Source: JBOHBN01 sp050698355 (lineage in GTDB: Bacteria > Actinomycetota > Actinomycetes > Streptosporangiales > WHST01). Taken from it: 11,636 bases of DNA. Shown in pieces: positions 1 through 7,044 of this stretch; the first letter of the stretch is position 1, and each line of letters begins with the position of its first letter. The notes beneath the pieces are model-generated. The model worked only from the letters and a program-made list of their open reading frames with translations. It had not been told where the DNA came from and ran no database searches. The stretch lies in contig JBOHBN010000210.1 of the NCBI GenBank assembly GCA_050698355.1, positions 1 to 11,636 on the forward strand. The letters run 5' to 3'. The position numbers and the translations under genes were made by a program.

Positions 1-1176
1 ACGGGCAAGACCACCCTGGCGTACGTGCTGTCGCTCGCCACCCAGCGCCGTTTCGTCGAGCTGTCCGCGGTCACCTCGGGCGTCAAGGACGTGCGCGCGG
101 TGATCGACGAGGCACGCCGCGACGTCGGCCTCTCCGGGCGGCAGACCGTGCTTTTCGTCGACGAGGTGCACAGGTTCAACAAGACCCAGCAGGACGCGCT
201 GCTGCCTGCCGTGGAGAACCGCTGGGTGACGTTCATCGGGGCGACGACGGAGAACCCGTTCTTCTCGGTCGTGAGCCCCCTGCTGTCCCGGTCGCTCCTC
301 CTCAGCCTCGAGGCGCTGACCGACGACGACATACGCGCGGTCGTACGCCGGGCGCTCACCGACGAGCGCGGCGTCGGCGGTGAGGCGGAGCTGGGCCAGG
401 AAGCCGAGGACCAGCTCATCCGGCTCGCGGGCGGCGACGCGCGGCGCGCGCTGACCTACCTGGAGGCGGCCGCGGGTGCGACGCTGTCTCGCGGCGGCAC
501 GGAGGTCACCGTCGAGATCCTGGAGCAGGCCGTCGACCGGGCCGCGGTGCGCTACGACAGGGACGGTGACCAGCACTACGACGTCGCCAGCGCGCTGATC
601 AAGAGCCTGCGCGGCAGCGATGTCGACGCGTCCCTGCACTATCTCGCGCGCATGATCGAGGCGGGCGAGGACCCGCGGTTCATCGCCCGCCGCCTGGTGA
701 TCCTGGCGAGCGAGGACATCGGGATGGCCGACCCCACTGCCCTGCAGACCGCGGTCGCGGCCGCCGACGCCGTCGCCATGATCGGCTTTCCCGAGGCGTC
801 GCTGACGCTCGCGCACGCGGCCGTACATCTCGCGCTCGCTCCGAAGTCCAACGCGGTTACGACGGCGATCGGCGCCGCGATGGACGACGTGCGGCAGGGC
901 CGGGTGGGCGCGGTGCCGGCACACCTGCGCGACGCGCACTACCGTGGGGCGCAGAAGCTCGGCCACGGCAGCGGGTACGTCTACCCGCACGACCACCCGG
1001 GCGGTGTCGTGCCCCAGCAGTACGCTCCGGACGCGGTGGCCGATCGCGAGTACTACCAGCCGACCGGGCATGGAGCGGAACGGCAGTACGCGCAGGTGCT
1101 CGACCGCATCCGTGCCGTGCTAGGGGGGCGGGCGGTAGACGATAGGGTCGATGCTCCGCGAGAGGACGGCGAGTAG
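1..1176 (+). CDS. rarA: Replication-associated recombination protein A (RarA/MgsA), 5' truncated
   Basis: AAA+ ATPase of the RarA/MgsA/WRNIP1 family, which acts at stalled replication forks and is related to clamp-loader subunits. The reading frame is open from the first base, and the first residues TGKTTLA are the end of a Walker A loop, so the start codon and N-terminus lie before the window. 391 residues are visible. Walker B (LFVDEVHRFNKTQQDALL) lies near visible residues 51-68, sensor 1 (GATTENPFF) near 80-88, and an arginine-finger-type SPLLSRS follows. GGDARRALTYLEAA is the sensor 2 region. The C-terminal tetramerisation part carries SLRGSDVDASLHYLARM and ASEDIGMADP, both typical of RarA. 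The stop is TAG at 1174-1176. The next gene starts 36 bases downstream in the same direction. The family assignment is secure; the fork role is known for the family, not shown here. Confidence 0.96.
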   Translation, partial: TGKTTLAYVLSLATQRRFVELSAVTSGVKDVRAVIDEARRDVGLSGRQTVLFVDEVHRFNKTQQDALLPAVENRWVTFIGATTENPFFSVVSPLLSRSLLLSLEALTDDDIRAVVRRALTDERGVGGEAELGQEAEDQLIRLAGGDARRALTYLEAAAGATLSRGGTEVTVEILEQAVDRAAVRYDRDGDQHYDVASALIKSLRGSDVDASLHYLARMIEAGEDPRFIARRLVILASEDIGMADPTALQTAVAAADAVAMIGFPEASLTLAHAAVHLALAPKSNAVTTAIGAAMDDVRQGRVGAVPAHLRDAHYRGAQKLGHGSGYVYPHDHPGGVVPQQYAPDAVADREYYQPTGHGAERQYAQVLDRIRAVLGGRAVDDRVDAPREDGE

Positions 1177-1212
1177 GCCGACCGCGACCCCGACGGCGAG
1201 GAGCTCCCCACC

Positions 1213-1569
1213 ATGGACTCGCAGGAACAGTACGCTGCAACTCCTGCCCAGCTGGTGGCGCGGCAGGCGCGGCGCGCGCTCGGCGTGCCCGCCGTCCGGT
1301 ACGCCGGTGCGGGGTTCGTGCTCGGCGTGCTGGCCACAAGGCGGCTGCGCCGGCTCACCGGCAGGACCCGCCGCTGGAGCTGGCAGAGCGCGGCGGTCGA
1401 GGCCGTCACTCTCGCGCTGACGCTGCGGGAGATGGGTGCCGAGCTCGACGCGTACCGGGCCGAGCGGGAAATCGGGTCGCGTCGCGGGTACGCGATGATC
1501 GATGCTCGAAGCGACCCCTCTGCGCCGCCGCGGAGCGCAATTGCTACAGCCAACGAACAGCAGGGATGA
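1213..1569 (+). CDS. Small hypothetical protein between rarA and alaS
   Basis: I do not recognise this 118-residue protein by a catalytic motif. The start ATG has a good Shine-Dalgarno (AGGAG at 1199-1203, 9 bases upstream). The stop TGA (1567-1569) overlaps the first base of the AGGAG of alaS, so the two are probably co-transcribed and translationally linked. Residues about 30-41 form a short hydrophobic stretch (YAGAGFVLGVLA) followed at once by basic residues (RRLRRLTGRTRRW), so the protein may touch or cross the membrane. A helical middle part with LTLREMGAELDAYRAERE follows, then a polar tail. Actinobacteria such as Streptomyces often carry a small membrane-associated protein of this build between rarA and alaS. 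By position and the Gly-rich hydrophobic segment this may be a counterpart, but that is inference. Confidence 0.75.
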   Translation: MDSQEQYAATPAQLVARQARRALGVPAVRYAGAGFVLGVLATRRLRRLTGRTRRWSWQSAAVEAVTLALTLREMGAELDAYRAEREIGSRRGYAMIDARSDPSAPPRSAIATANEQQG

Positions 1570-1579
1570 GGAGAAAGCG

Positions 1580-4255
1580 ATGAGGTCGGCAGAGATCGCA
1601 CGACGGTTCGTGCGCTTCTTCGAGGAGCGCGGGCACACGGTCGTGCCCTCCGCCCCGCTCCCGATCGACGACCCGACCCTGCTGTTCGCCAACGCGGGCA
1701 TGGTGCAGTTCAAGCCGTACTTCTTGGGCGACGAGCGGGCACCGTACGACCGCGCGGTGACCGTGCAGAAGTGCGTACGCACCATCGACATCGACGAGGT
1801 CGGCAAGACGACCCGGCACGGCTCGTTCTTCCAGATGATGGGCAACTTCTCCTTCGCCGACTACTTCAAGGACAAGGCGATCGAGTACGCCTGGGAGCTG
1901 GTCACCAGGTCCCGCGCGGACGGCGGGTACGGCTTCGAGGAGAGCCGGCTGTGGCCGACGGTCTACTTCGAGGACGACGAGGCGTTCGATCTGTGGAAGC
2001 GGATCACCGGGCTGCCCGACGAGCGGATCCAGCGGCGGGGTAAGGAAGACAACTACTGGGACATGGGCGTCCCGGGCCCGTGCGGGCCGTGCAGCGAGAT
2101 CTTCTACGACCGTGGGCCCGACTTCGGCAAGGAGGGCGGTCCGGAGGCCGACGAGGACCGCTACATGGAGCTGTGGAACCTCGTGTTCATGCAGAACCTC
2201 CGTGGCGAGGGGCCCGGCAAGGACTACCCGGTCCTCGGCGAGCTGCCGGCGAAGAACATCGACACCGGGCTGGGCCAGGAGCGCGCGGCGTACCTGCTGC
2301 AGGGCGTCGAAAACCTCTACGAGATCGACGAGGTGCGCCCGGTGCTCGACCGTGCGGCCGACCTCGCCGGCAAGAAGTACGGCAGCGACCATGACGACGA
2401 TGTGCGGCTACGGGTGGTGGCCGACCACGTCCGTACGGCGCTGATGATCGTCGGCGACGGTGTCCGGCCGGGCAACGAGGGCCGCGGCTACGTGCTGCGC
2501 CGCATCCTGCGCCGGGCGATCCGCGCGATGCGGCTGCTCGGTGTGGACGCGCCGACCATGCCCGAGCTGCTGCCAGCGAGCAAGGGCGTGATGGCGCAGG
2601 CCTACCCGGAGCTGCGCCGCGACTGGGAGCCGATCTCGCAGGCGGTGTACGCGGAGGAGGACACCTTCCACGAGACGCTGCGCACCGGCACGCAGATCTT
2701 TGACCAGGCGGTGGCGCGCACCAAGTCGTCGGGCGCGACGGTCCTGCCAGGCGGCGAGGCCTTCCAGCTGCACGATACGTATGGCTTCCCGATCGACCTC
2801 ACCCTCGAGATGGCGGCCGAGCAGGGCCTCGCCGTCGACGAGGAGGGCTTCTCGAAGCTGATGGGCGAGCAGCGCCTGCGCGCGCAGCGCGACGCGCGGG
2901 AGAAGAAGACCGGGCACGTCGACGTGTCCGCGTACAGCTCACTGCTCGCCGAGACCGGCAAGAACACGTTCCTCGGCTACGACGAGGTGGCGAGCGAGTC
3001 GACGGTGGCCGGGCTGCTCGTCGATGGCGCGTCCGCGCCGATCGCGGCCGCGGGCCACGCGGTCGAGGTGGTGCTTGACCGCACGCCGTTCTACGCCGAG
3101 AGCGGCGGGCAGCTCGCCGACCACGGCCGCATCCGCACCGACCGGGGCACGGTCGAGGTCGACGACGTGCAGACCCCGGTGCCCGGCCTGATCGTGCATC
3201 GCGGGCGGGTGACCGACGGCGAGGTCCATGTGGGCACGACCGCGTACGGCGAGATCGACGTGCCGCACCGCCGGTCGGTGTCCCGGTCGCACACCGCGAC
3301 GCACATGGTGCACAAGGCCGTACGCGAGCTGCTCGGCGACACCGCGCGGCAGGCAGGCTCGGAGAACGCGCCCGGCCGGCTGCGGTTCGACTTCAACGCC
3401 TCCGGCGCGCCTCCGGCCAACATGCTGCGTGATGCGGAGCAGCGGATCAACTCGCTCGTCGTGGACGACCTCGAGGTGAGCGCCGCGGTGATGCCGAAGG
3501 ACGACGCGCTCGCTCTCGGCGCGATGGCCCTGTTCGGGCAGAAGTACGGCGACCAGGTGCGGGTCGTTTCCGTCGGCGGGCCGTGGTCGCGGGAGTTCTG
3601 CGGCGGCACGCACACCGCGAACACCGCGCAGCTCGGCATCGTGAAGCTGCTCGGCGAGTCCTCGATCGGGTCCGGCGTGCGCCGCGTCGAGGCGCTCGTC
3701 GGCACCGACGCGATGGACTACCTGAGCCGGGAGAGCCTGCTGGTCTCGCAGCTCTCCGACCTGCTGCGCGCGCCGCGGGCAGACCTGCCGGGCCGGGTGG
3801 AGCAGACGGTGCAGCGGCTGCGCGACGCGGAGAAGGAGATCGCCCGGTTCCGCTCCGCACAGCTGCTGCAGGTGGCGGGCCACCTCGCCGACTCCGCGCG
3901 CGACACCTCCGGCGTAGCCCTCGTCACCCACCACGCACCGGACGGCGCGAGCGCCGACGACCTGCGCAGGCTGGCGCTCGACGTGCGGGGACGGCTCGGC
4001 ACCCGTCCGGCGGTCGTCGCTGTCGGCGGCGTCAGCGGTGACCGGCCGCTCCTGGTGGTCGCGGTGAGCGAGGCCGGCCGCGGCTGGGGCCTGCGGGCCG
4101 GAGAGCTCGTCGGCGTCGGCGCGCGCGTCCTCGGTGGGGGCGGCGGCGGCAAGGACGACGTCGCTCAGGGCGGCGGCAACCGTCCCGAGTCGGTCGACGA
4201 TGCCCTGGCCGCGGTGGAGCGCTTCGTGGGTGAGCGCGTCACCGGCAGCGCTTGA
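1580..4255 (+). CDS. alaS: Alanine--tRNA ligase (AlaS)
   Basis: Charges tRNA-Ala with alanine in the cytoplasm, and clears mischarged Ser/Gly through its editing domain. The 891 residues match the usual full length. In order: the class II catalytic domain with FANAGMVQFKPYF (about 36-48), motif 2 (TTRHGSFFQMMGNFSFADYF, about 77-96) and GPCGPCSEIF; an anticodon/tRNA-recognition helix region containing VLRRILRRAIR; an editing domain with the metal-binding pair H571-x3-H575 (SHTATHMVH) and C674-x3-H678 (CGGTH); and a C-terminal DHHA1 domain ending in a GGGGGGKDDVAQGGG signature (about 852-866). ATG 1580 was chosen because AGGAG at 1569-1573 sits 6 bases upstream and MRSAEIARRFVRFFEERGH is the normal family N-terminus. 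An upstream in-frame ATG at 1502 would lie inside the preceding gene and adds unrelated residues. No T-box-like leader is visible. Confidence 0.98.
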   Translation: MRSAEIARRFVRFFEERGHTVVPSAPLPIDDPTLLFANAGMVQFKPYFLGDERAPYDRAVTVQKCVRTIDIDEVGKTTRHGSFFQMMGNFSFADYFKDKAIEYAWELVTRSRADGGYGFEESRLWPTVYFEDDEAFDLWKRITGLPDERIQRRGKEDNYWDMGVPGPCGPCSEIFYDRGPDFGKEGGPEADEDRYMELWNLVFMQNLRGEGPGKDYPVLGELPAKNIDTGLGQERAAYLLQGVENLYEIDEVRPVLDRAADLAGKKYGSDHDDDVRLRVVADHVRTALMIVGDGVRPGNEGRGYVLRRILRRAIRAMRLLGVDAPTMPELLPASKGVMAQAYPELRRDWEPISQAVYAEEDTFHETLRTGTQIFDQAVARTKSSGATVLPGGEAFQLHDTYGFPIDLTLEMAAEQGLAVDEEGFSKLMGEQRLRAQRDAREKKTGHVDVSAYSSLLAETGKNTFLGYDEVASESTVAGLLVDGASAPIAAAGHAVEVVLDRTPFYAESGGQLADHGRIRTDRGTVEVDDVQTPVPGLIVHRGRVTDGEVHVGTTAYGEIDVPHRRSVSRSHTATHMVHKAVRELLGDTARQAGSENAPGRLRFDFNASGAPPANMLRDAEQRINSLVVDDLEVSAAVMPKDDALALGAMALFGQKYGDQVRVVSVGGPWSREFCGGTHTANTAQLGIVKLLGESSIGSGVRRVEALVGTDAMDYLSRESLLVSQLSDLLRAPRADLPGRVEQTVQRLRDAEKEIARFRSAQLLQVAGHLADSARDTSGVALVTHHAPDGASADDLRRLALDVRGRLGTRPAVVAVGGVSGDRPLLVVAVSEAGRGWGLRAGELVGVGARVLGGGGGGKDDVAQGGGNRPESVDDALAAVERFVGERVTGSA

Positions 4256-4264
4256 GCGGCGTAC

Positions 4265-4720
4265 GTGCGGCGCGGAGTGCGTATCGGAGTCGACGTCGGC
4301 AGTGTCCGGGTCGGGGTCGCGGCGTGCGATCCGGACGGCGTTCTGGCCAGCCCCGTGGAAACGCTTGCCCGCGGCCGGGACGACGAGAACGGGATCGCGG
4401 CGGTCACGACCGAGCGGTCGGCGATCGAGGTCGTCGTCGGCCTGCCGGTGTCGCTGTCCGGCCGGGAGGGTCGCGCGGCGGCCGAGGCGACCGCGTACGC
4501 GAAACGGCTCGCCGCCCGGCTGGCGCCCGTGCCGGTACGGCTCGTCGACGAGCGGCTCAGCACCGTGTCGGCCGAACACGGACTGCGGTCCTCCGGGATG
4601 TCCGGACGGAATCGGCGTAAGGTGGTAGATCAAGCGGCGGCAGCCGTCATCCTGCAAGCTGCACTGGACGCCGAGCGGCGTATCGGGGACCCGCCAGGCC
4701 GGATCGTCCGAGAAGAGTGA
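4265..4720 (+). CDS. ruvX: RuvX/YqgF-family Holliday-junction resolvase-like protein
   Basis: RNase H-fold nuclease of the YqgF/RuvX family. Members are tied to 16S rRNA 5'-end processing and, in some bacteria, to Holliday-junction cleavage. The 151 residues are full length. The acidic active-site set is complete: D10 in GVDVGSVRVGVA, E96 in VDERLST, and D122 in VDQAAAAVILQ. VVVGLPVSLSGREG (57-70) is the family's conserved loop. The GTG start lies 9 bases after the alaS stop and gives the expected short lead into the first strand. Its Shine-Dalgarno is weak (GAGCGG around the alaS stop), so translation is probably coupled to alaS. The order alaS-ruvX-mltG is the common actinobacterial arrangement. 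Which of the two proposed activities applies here cannot be told from sequence. Confidence 0.93.
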   Translation: MRRGVRIGVDVGSVRVGVAACDPDGVLASPVETLARGRDDENGIAAVTTERSAIEVVVGLPVSLSGREGRAAAEATAYAKRLAARLAPVPVRLVDERLSTVSAEHGLRSSGMSGRNRRKVVDQAAAAVILQAALDAERRIGDPPGRIVREE

Positions 4721-4768
4721 TGGGACCCAGCGACAGAGCCGATCGCGTGAGAGCCGCACGTCCGGAAC

Positions 4769-4774
4769 GAGGTG
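4769..4774 (+). promoter_or_regulatory. Ribosome binding site deciding the mltG start
   Basis: GAGGTG lies 7 bases before GTG 4782 and matches the anti-Shine-Dalgarno core well. The alternative in-frame ATG at 4800 has only G-rich runs (ACGGGG at 4787-4792, and AGGGG ending one base before it). This favours the GTG, although several actinobacterial MltG proteins begin at a position like MNELDL, so the ATG is not excluded. Confidence 0.55.
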
Positions 4775-4781
4775 GGCTCGC

Positions 4782-5918
4782 GTGGCACGGGGCAGGGGCA
4801 TGAACGAGCTCGACCTCGTGCACGACGACCAGCCGCGGACCAGGCGGCAGGCCGCGCATCGGCGCCGCAGGGAGCGCCGGCAGCGCCGCAAGGGTGGTGC
4901 CGCGACGCTGGTGGCCCTGGTGATCGTGTTCGCAGTCATCGGCGGCCTGGGGTGGGGCGGGTACACCGTCCTGCACGGGCTCACCACCACACCGGACTAC
5001 CACGGTGCGGGCAAGGGGTCGGTGACCGTGCACATCCACCCTGGCGCGTCGACCCGGTTGATCGCCGCGACGCTGGAGAAGGACGGCGTAGTCAAGAGCG
5101 CGGAGGCGTTCCGCGAGGCCGCGAGCGAGGACCCTGACGCGCTGACGATCCAGCCCGGTTACTACGACATGCACAAGCACATGGCCGGCGCGCTCGCCCT
5201 GAACCGGCTGCTCGACCCGTCCGCGCGGATGCTGCAGCGCGTCACCGTGCCCGAGGGCCTGCGGGTCAAGAAGATCCTGTCGCTGCTCGCCGACGAGTCG
5301 AACAAGCCGCTGGCGCAGTTCAAGAAGGCGGCGAAGAACACCGATGCGCTCGGGCTGCCTCCCGCTGCCCACGGCAACCTGGAGGGGTACCTGTTCCCCG
5401 CCACCTACAACTTCCCGCCCGACAGCACCGCCAAGAGCATGCTGCACACCATGGTGAAGCGCCACATGGCCGAGGAGCGCAAGCTCCACCTGACGGCCGA
5501 GGCGAAGGCCATGCACATGACCCTGCACCAGGCCCTCACCGTGGCGAGCCTGCTGCAGGCCGAGGCAAAGCCGAAGGACTTCACCAAGGTCGCCCGCGTG
5601 GTCTACAACCGGCTCGATAAGGGCATACCGCTGCAGTTCGACACCACCGTCCTGTACGCGCTCGGCCGCGCCGACCTGCACGTGACGTTGAAGGACACGC
5701 GGGTCAAGTCGCCGTACAACACCTACCTGCACAAGGGCCTGCCGCCGGGTCCGATCGACAACCCGGGCAGTGCGGCGATCAAGGCGGCGCTGCATCCCGC
5801 CAACGGTGACTGGCTGTACTTCGTCACCACGAACCCGAAGACCGGCGAGACCAAGTTCACCGACAACCCGAAGCAGTTCCAACGCTTCAAGCGCGAGTTC
5901 AAGCGCAACAGCGGGTGA
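4782..5918 (+). CDS. mltG: Endolytic murein transglycosylase MltG (YceG-like)
   Basis: Membrane-anchored lytic transglycosylase that cleaves nascent peptidoglycan strands and is thought to end glycan chain growth. With the GTG start it has 378 residues. An Arg-rich cytoplasmic N-terminus (about 19-37) is followed by one transmembrane helix (about 40-63) and a LysM-like subdomain with VTVHIHPGASTRLIAATLEKDGVV (about 81-104). The YceG catalytic domain then carries EGYLFPATY (201-209), the catalytic Glu as E261 in ASLLQAEA, VVYNRLDKGIPLQFDTTVLYALG (273-295) and GLPPGPIDNPG (319-329). The Glu two residues earlier in the E. coli motif is Gln here, which as far as I recall is common in actinobacteria and does not affect the catalytic position. 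The protein ends in a basic tail. The first arm of an intergenic inverted repeat begins exactly at its TGA stop. Confidence 0.95.
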   Translation: MARGRGMNELDLVHDDQPRTRRQAAHRRRRERRQRRKGGAATLVALVIVFAVIGGLGWGGYTVLHGLTTTPDYHGAGKGSVTVHIHPGASTRLIAATLEKDGVVKSAEAFREAASEDPDALTIQPGYYDMHKHMAGALALNRLLDPSARMLQRVTVPEGLRVKKILSLLADESNKPLAQFKKAAKNTDALGLPPAAHGNLEGYLFPATYNFPPDSTAKSMLHTMVKRHMAEERKLHLTAEAKAMHMTLHQALTVASLLQAEAKPKDFTKVARVVYNRLDKGIPLQFDTTVLYALGRADLHVTLKDTRVKSPYNTYLHKGLPPGPIDNPGSAAIKAALHPANGDWLYFVTTNPKTGETKFTDNPKQFQRFKREFKRNSG

Positions 5919-6079
5919 CAACGTGTTCGGAAACCACCTAGGGCGTGTCTGGCAATGACTGTCCGGCTCGCCCTGGCCGAAGGGGTCGTGACCGTGACAT
6001 AGGGGTGTGTCCGAGCGACGCGGGGCCGGTGGCTTCTGTGGGGTGGCCTCGACCAGATCTTTCCAAACATGTTGTGAGG
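5916..6079. repeat. Intergenic element E1 bounded by an imperfect 18-bp inverted repeat
   Basis: The left arm TGACAACGTGTTCGGAAA (5916-5933) starts on the mltG stop codon. The right arm TTTCCAAACATGTTGTGA (6060-6077) ends just before the aroE start. 15 of 18 positions are complementary, with one further G-U possible. The right end (6037-6079), read in reverse complement, matches the left end of element E2 (8432-8475) at 36 of 43 aligned bases with one gap. This makes E1 and E2 homologous copies in opposite orientation. The interior (5934-6059) is GC-rich and carries a diverged internal direct repeat (TAGGGCGTGTCTGGC at 5939 and TAGGGGTGTGTCCGAGC at 6000). There is no U-tract, so it is not a standard terminator, and no transposase is encoded. 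It could be a MITE-like or palindromic intergenic repeat, a structured leader of aroE, or both. Confidence 0.8.
6076..6079 (+). promoter_or_regulatory. Probable Shine-Dalgarno of aroE overlapping the E1 arm
   Basis: GAGG lies 9 bases before ATG 6089 and is the best purine run in front of aroE. Its first two bases fall in the right arm of the E1 inverted repeat (6060-6077). A long-range stem with the mltG stop region would partly hide it. Confidence 0.5.
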
Positions 6080-6088
6080 TTGCGTTTC

Positions 6089-6901
6089 ATGCGAGCTGCC
6101 GTACTCGGCAACCCGGTCGCCCACTCCCTGTCACCGGCGCTGCACCGCGCCGCGTACGCGGCGCTCGACCTGGACTGGTCGTACGAGCCGGTGGAGTGCC
6201 GGGAGGGCGAGCTGGCCGGCTTCCTCGCCGGCCTCGACGACAAGTGGGCCGGCCTGTCGCTCACCATGCCGCTGAAGCGGGTCGCGGTCACGTTGGCGGA
6301 GACCGCATCGCCGCTTGTACGTGACGTGGGCGCGGCCAACACGCTCGTACGCGGCGCTAACGGGTGGAGGGCGGACAACACCGACATTCCCGGCCTCGAG
6401 AACGCCCTGCGCGAGGCCGGTCTCGCGCAGGCACGACGGCCCGTGCTGGTCGGAGGCGGGGCGACCGCCTGCTCGGCCGCTGCGGCGCTGGCCCGCCTCG
6501 GGGCACCGGAGGTGACCGCGGTCGTGCGCGACGCGAGCCGGGCGGCCGGGCTCGACGAGGTGGCCCGCCGGTTCGGTCTGGCTTGCACGCTCGTGCCGTG
6601 GCCCGGGGCGGACGCGCTGGGCACCGCCGACCTGGTGGTGTCCACGGTCCCGGGCGGGGCGGCGGACGCGCTGGTGGCGTACGCGTCGCGGGTCGCCGCG
6701 CTGTTCGACGTCGTGTACGCGCCGTGGCCGACGCCGTTCGCCACGGCGGTCGCGGATGCGGGCGGCGCGGTCGTCGGCGGGTTCGCGCTGCTGTTGCACC
6801 AGGCCGCGCTCCAGGTGACCGCGATGACCGGCCGCGCCGCGCCGATCGAGGCGATGCGCGCCGCCGGCGAGGCGGAGCTCGCCGCCCGACCCCGCTCTTG
6901 A
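6089..6901 (+). CDS. aroE: Shikimate dehydrogenase (AroE)
   Basis: NADPH-dependent reduction of 3-dehydroshikimate to shikimate, step 4 of the shikimate pathway, cytoplasmic. It has 270 residues, the usual length. The N-terminal substrate domain has GNPVAHSLSPALHRAAY (7-23, Ser pair for the shikimate carboxylate), the catalytic Lys as K63 in SLTMPLK (family NVTxPxK, here with Ser for Asn) and the paired Asp as D99 in NTDIPG. The nucleotide domain shows GGGATACSAA (122-131), DVVYAPWPTPF (207-217) and the closing GFALLLHQAALQ (231-242). ATG 6089 gives the normal few residues before GNPVAHS. The frame stays open upstream to ATG 5945, but that stretch is the E1 repeat and encodes Arg/Pro-rich sequence with no family character. 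The gene is separated from mltG by E1 and followed by the A24 peptidase gene. Confidence 0.96.
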   Translation: MRAAVLGNPVAHSLSPALHRAAYAALDLDWSYEPVECREGELAGFLAGLDDKWAGLSLTMPLKRVAVTLAETASPLVRDVGAANTLVRGANGWRADNTDIPGLENALREAGLAQARRPVLVGGGATACSAAAALARLGAPEVTAVVRDASRAAGLDEVARRFGLACTLVPWPGADALGTADLVVSTVPGGAADALVAYASRVAALFDVVYAPWPTPFATAVADAGGAVVGGFALLLHQAALQVTAMTGRAAPIEAMRAAGEAELAARPRS

Positions 6902-6962
6902 CTCGCCCAGCCCGGATCGACTGACCGCTTTGCCCGGTACGCACCCCGGCTCAGCGAGTCAA
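6898..6962 (+). repeat. Perfect 9-bp inverted repeat starting at the aroE stop codon
   Basis: TTGACTCGC (6898-6906) contains the aroE TGA. GCGAGTCAA (6954-6962) is its perfect reverse complement, 47 bases further on. A second possible inner stem, AGCC (6909-6912) with GGCT (6948-6951), lies across a 2x2 internal loop. No T-run follows, so a classical Rho-independent terminator is not supported. It may end or stabilise the aroE mRNA, or be chance. It shares no sequence with E1 or E2. The rest of the gap to 7044 holds the proposed -10 of the next gene and nothing else I can support. Confidence 0.45.
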
Positions 6963-7032
6963 CACGGGTGGCTACGCCCGATGTGGCGAAGAACGGCCTG
7001 TGGACAACCCGTTCCGGGTGGGCCGGTGGCCG

Positions 7033-7038
7033 TACGGT
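7033..7038 (+). promoter_or_regulatory. Candidate -10 box for a leaderless A24 peptidase transcript
   Basis: TACGGT fits the actinobacterial TANNNT -10 pattern. The A of the proposed start ATG (7045) lies 7 bases after its last base, where transcription would begin. No Shine-Dalgarno stands before the ATG, which suits a leaderless mRNA. No convincing -35 is present at 16-19 bases; TGGACA at 7001 is too far away. In GC-rich DNA such a match could be chance. Confidence 0.35.
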
Positions 7039-7044
7039 TCTGAC

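Noticed and set aside
1502..1579. Earlier alaS start at ATG 1502
   Set aside because: It overlaps the upstream gene and lacks family-like residues; ATG 1580 has AGGAG at proper spacing.
2939..4990. Long open frame on the minus strand across alaS and ruvX (683 codons)
   Set aside because: It lies antisense to clearly conserved alaS/ruvX codons, is Arg/Pro/His-rich with no motif, and is the usual by-product of high-GC codon bias.
4782..5918. Loss of catalytic Glu in MltG (Gln in ASLLQAEA)
   Set aside because: The Glu aligned with the characterised catalytic residue is the second one (E261), which is present.
4647..5921. Minus-strand open frame across mltG (424 codons)
   Set aside because: It is a mirror of the mltG coding frame, with no recognisable domain and no ribosome binding context.
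5916..6079. E1 as a Rho-independent terminator of mltG
   Set aside because: The stem encloses well over 100 bases and no T-run follows the right arm.
5945..6088. N-terminal extension of aroE from ATG 5945
   Set aside because: The extra residues are translated E1 repeat with no family similarity, and ATG 6089 gives the normal AroE start with a nearby GAGG.
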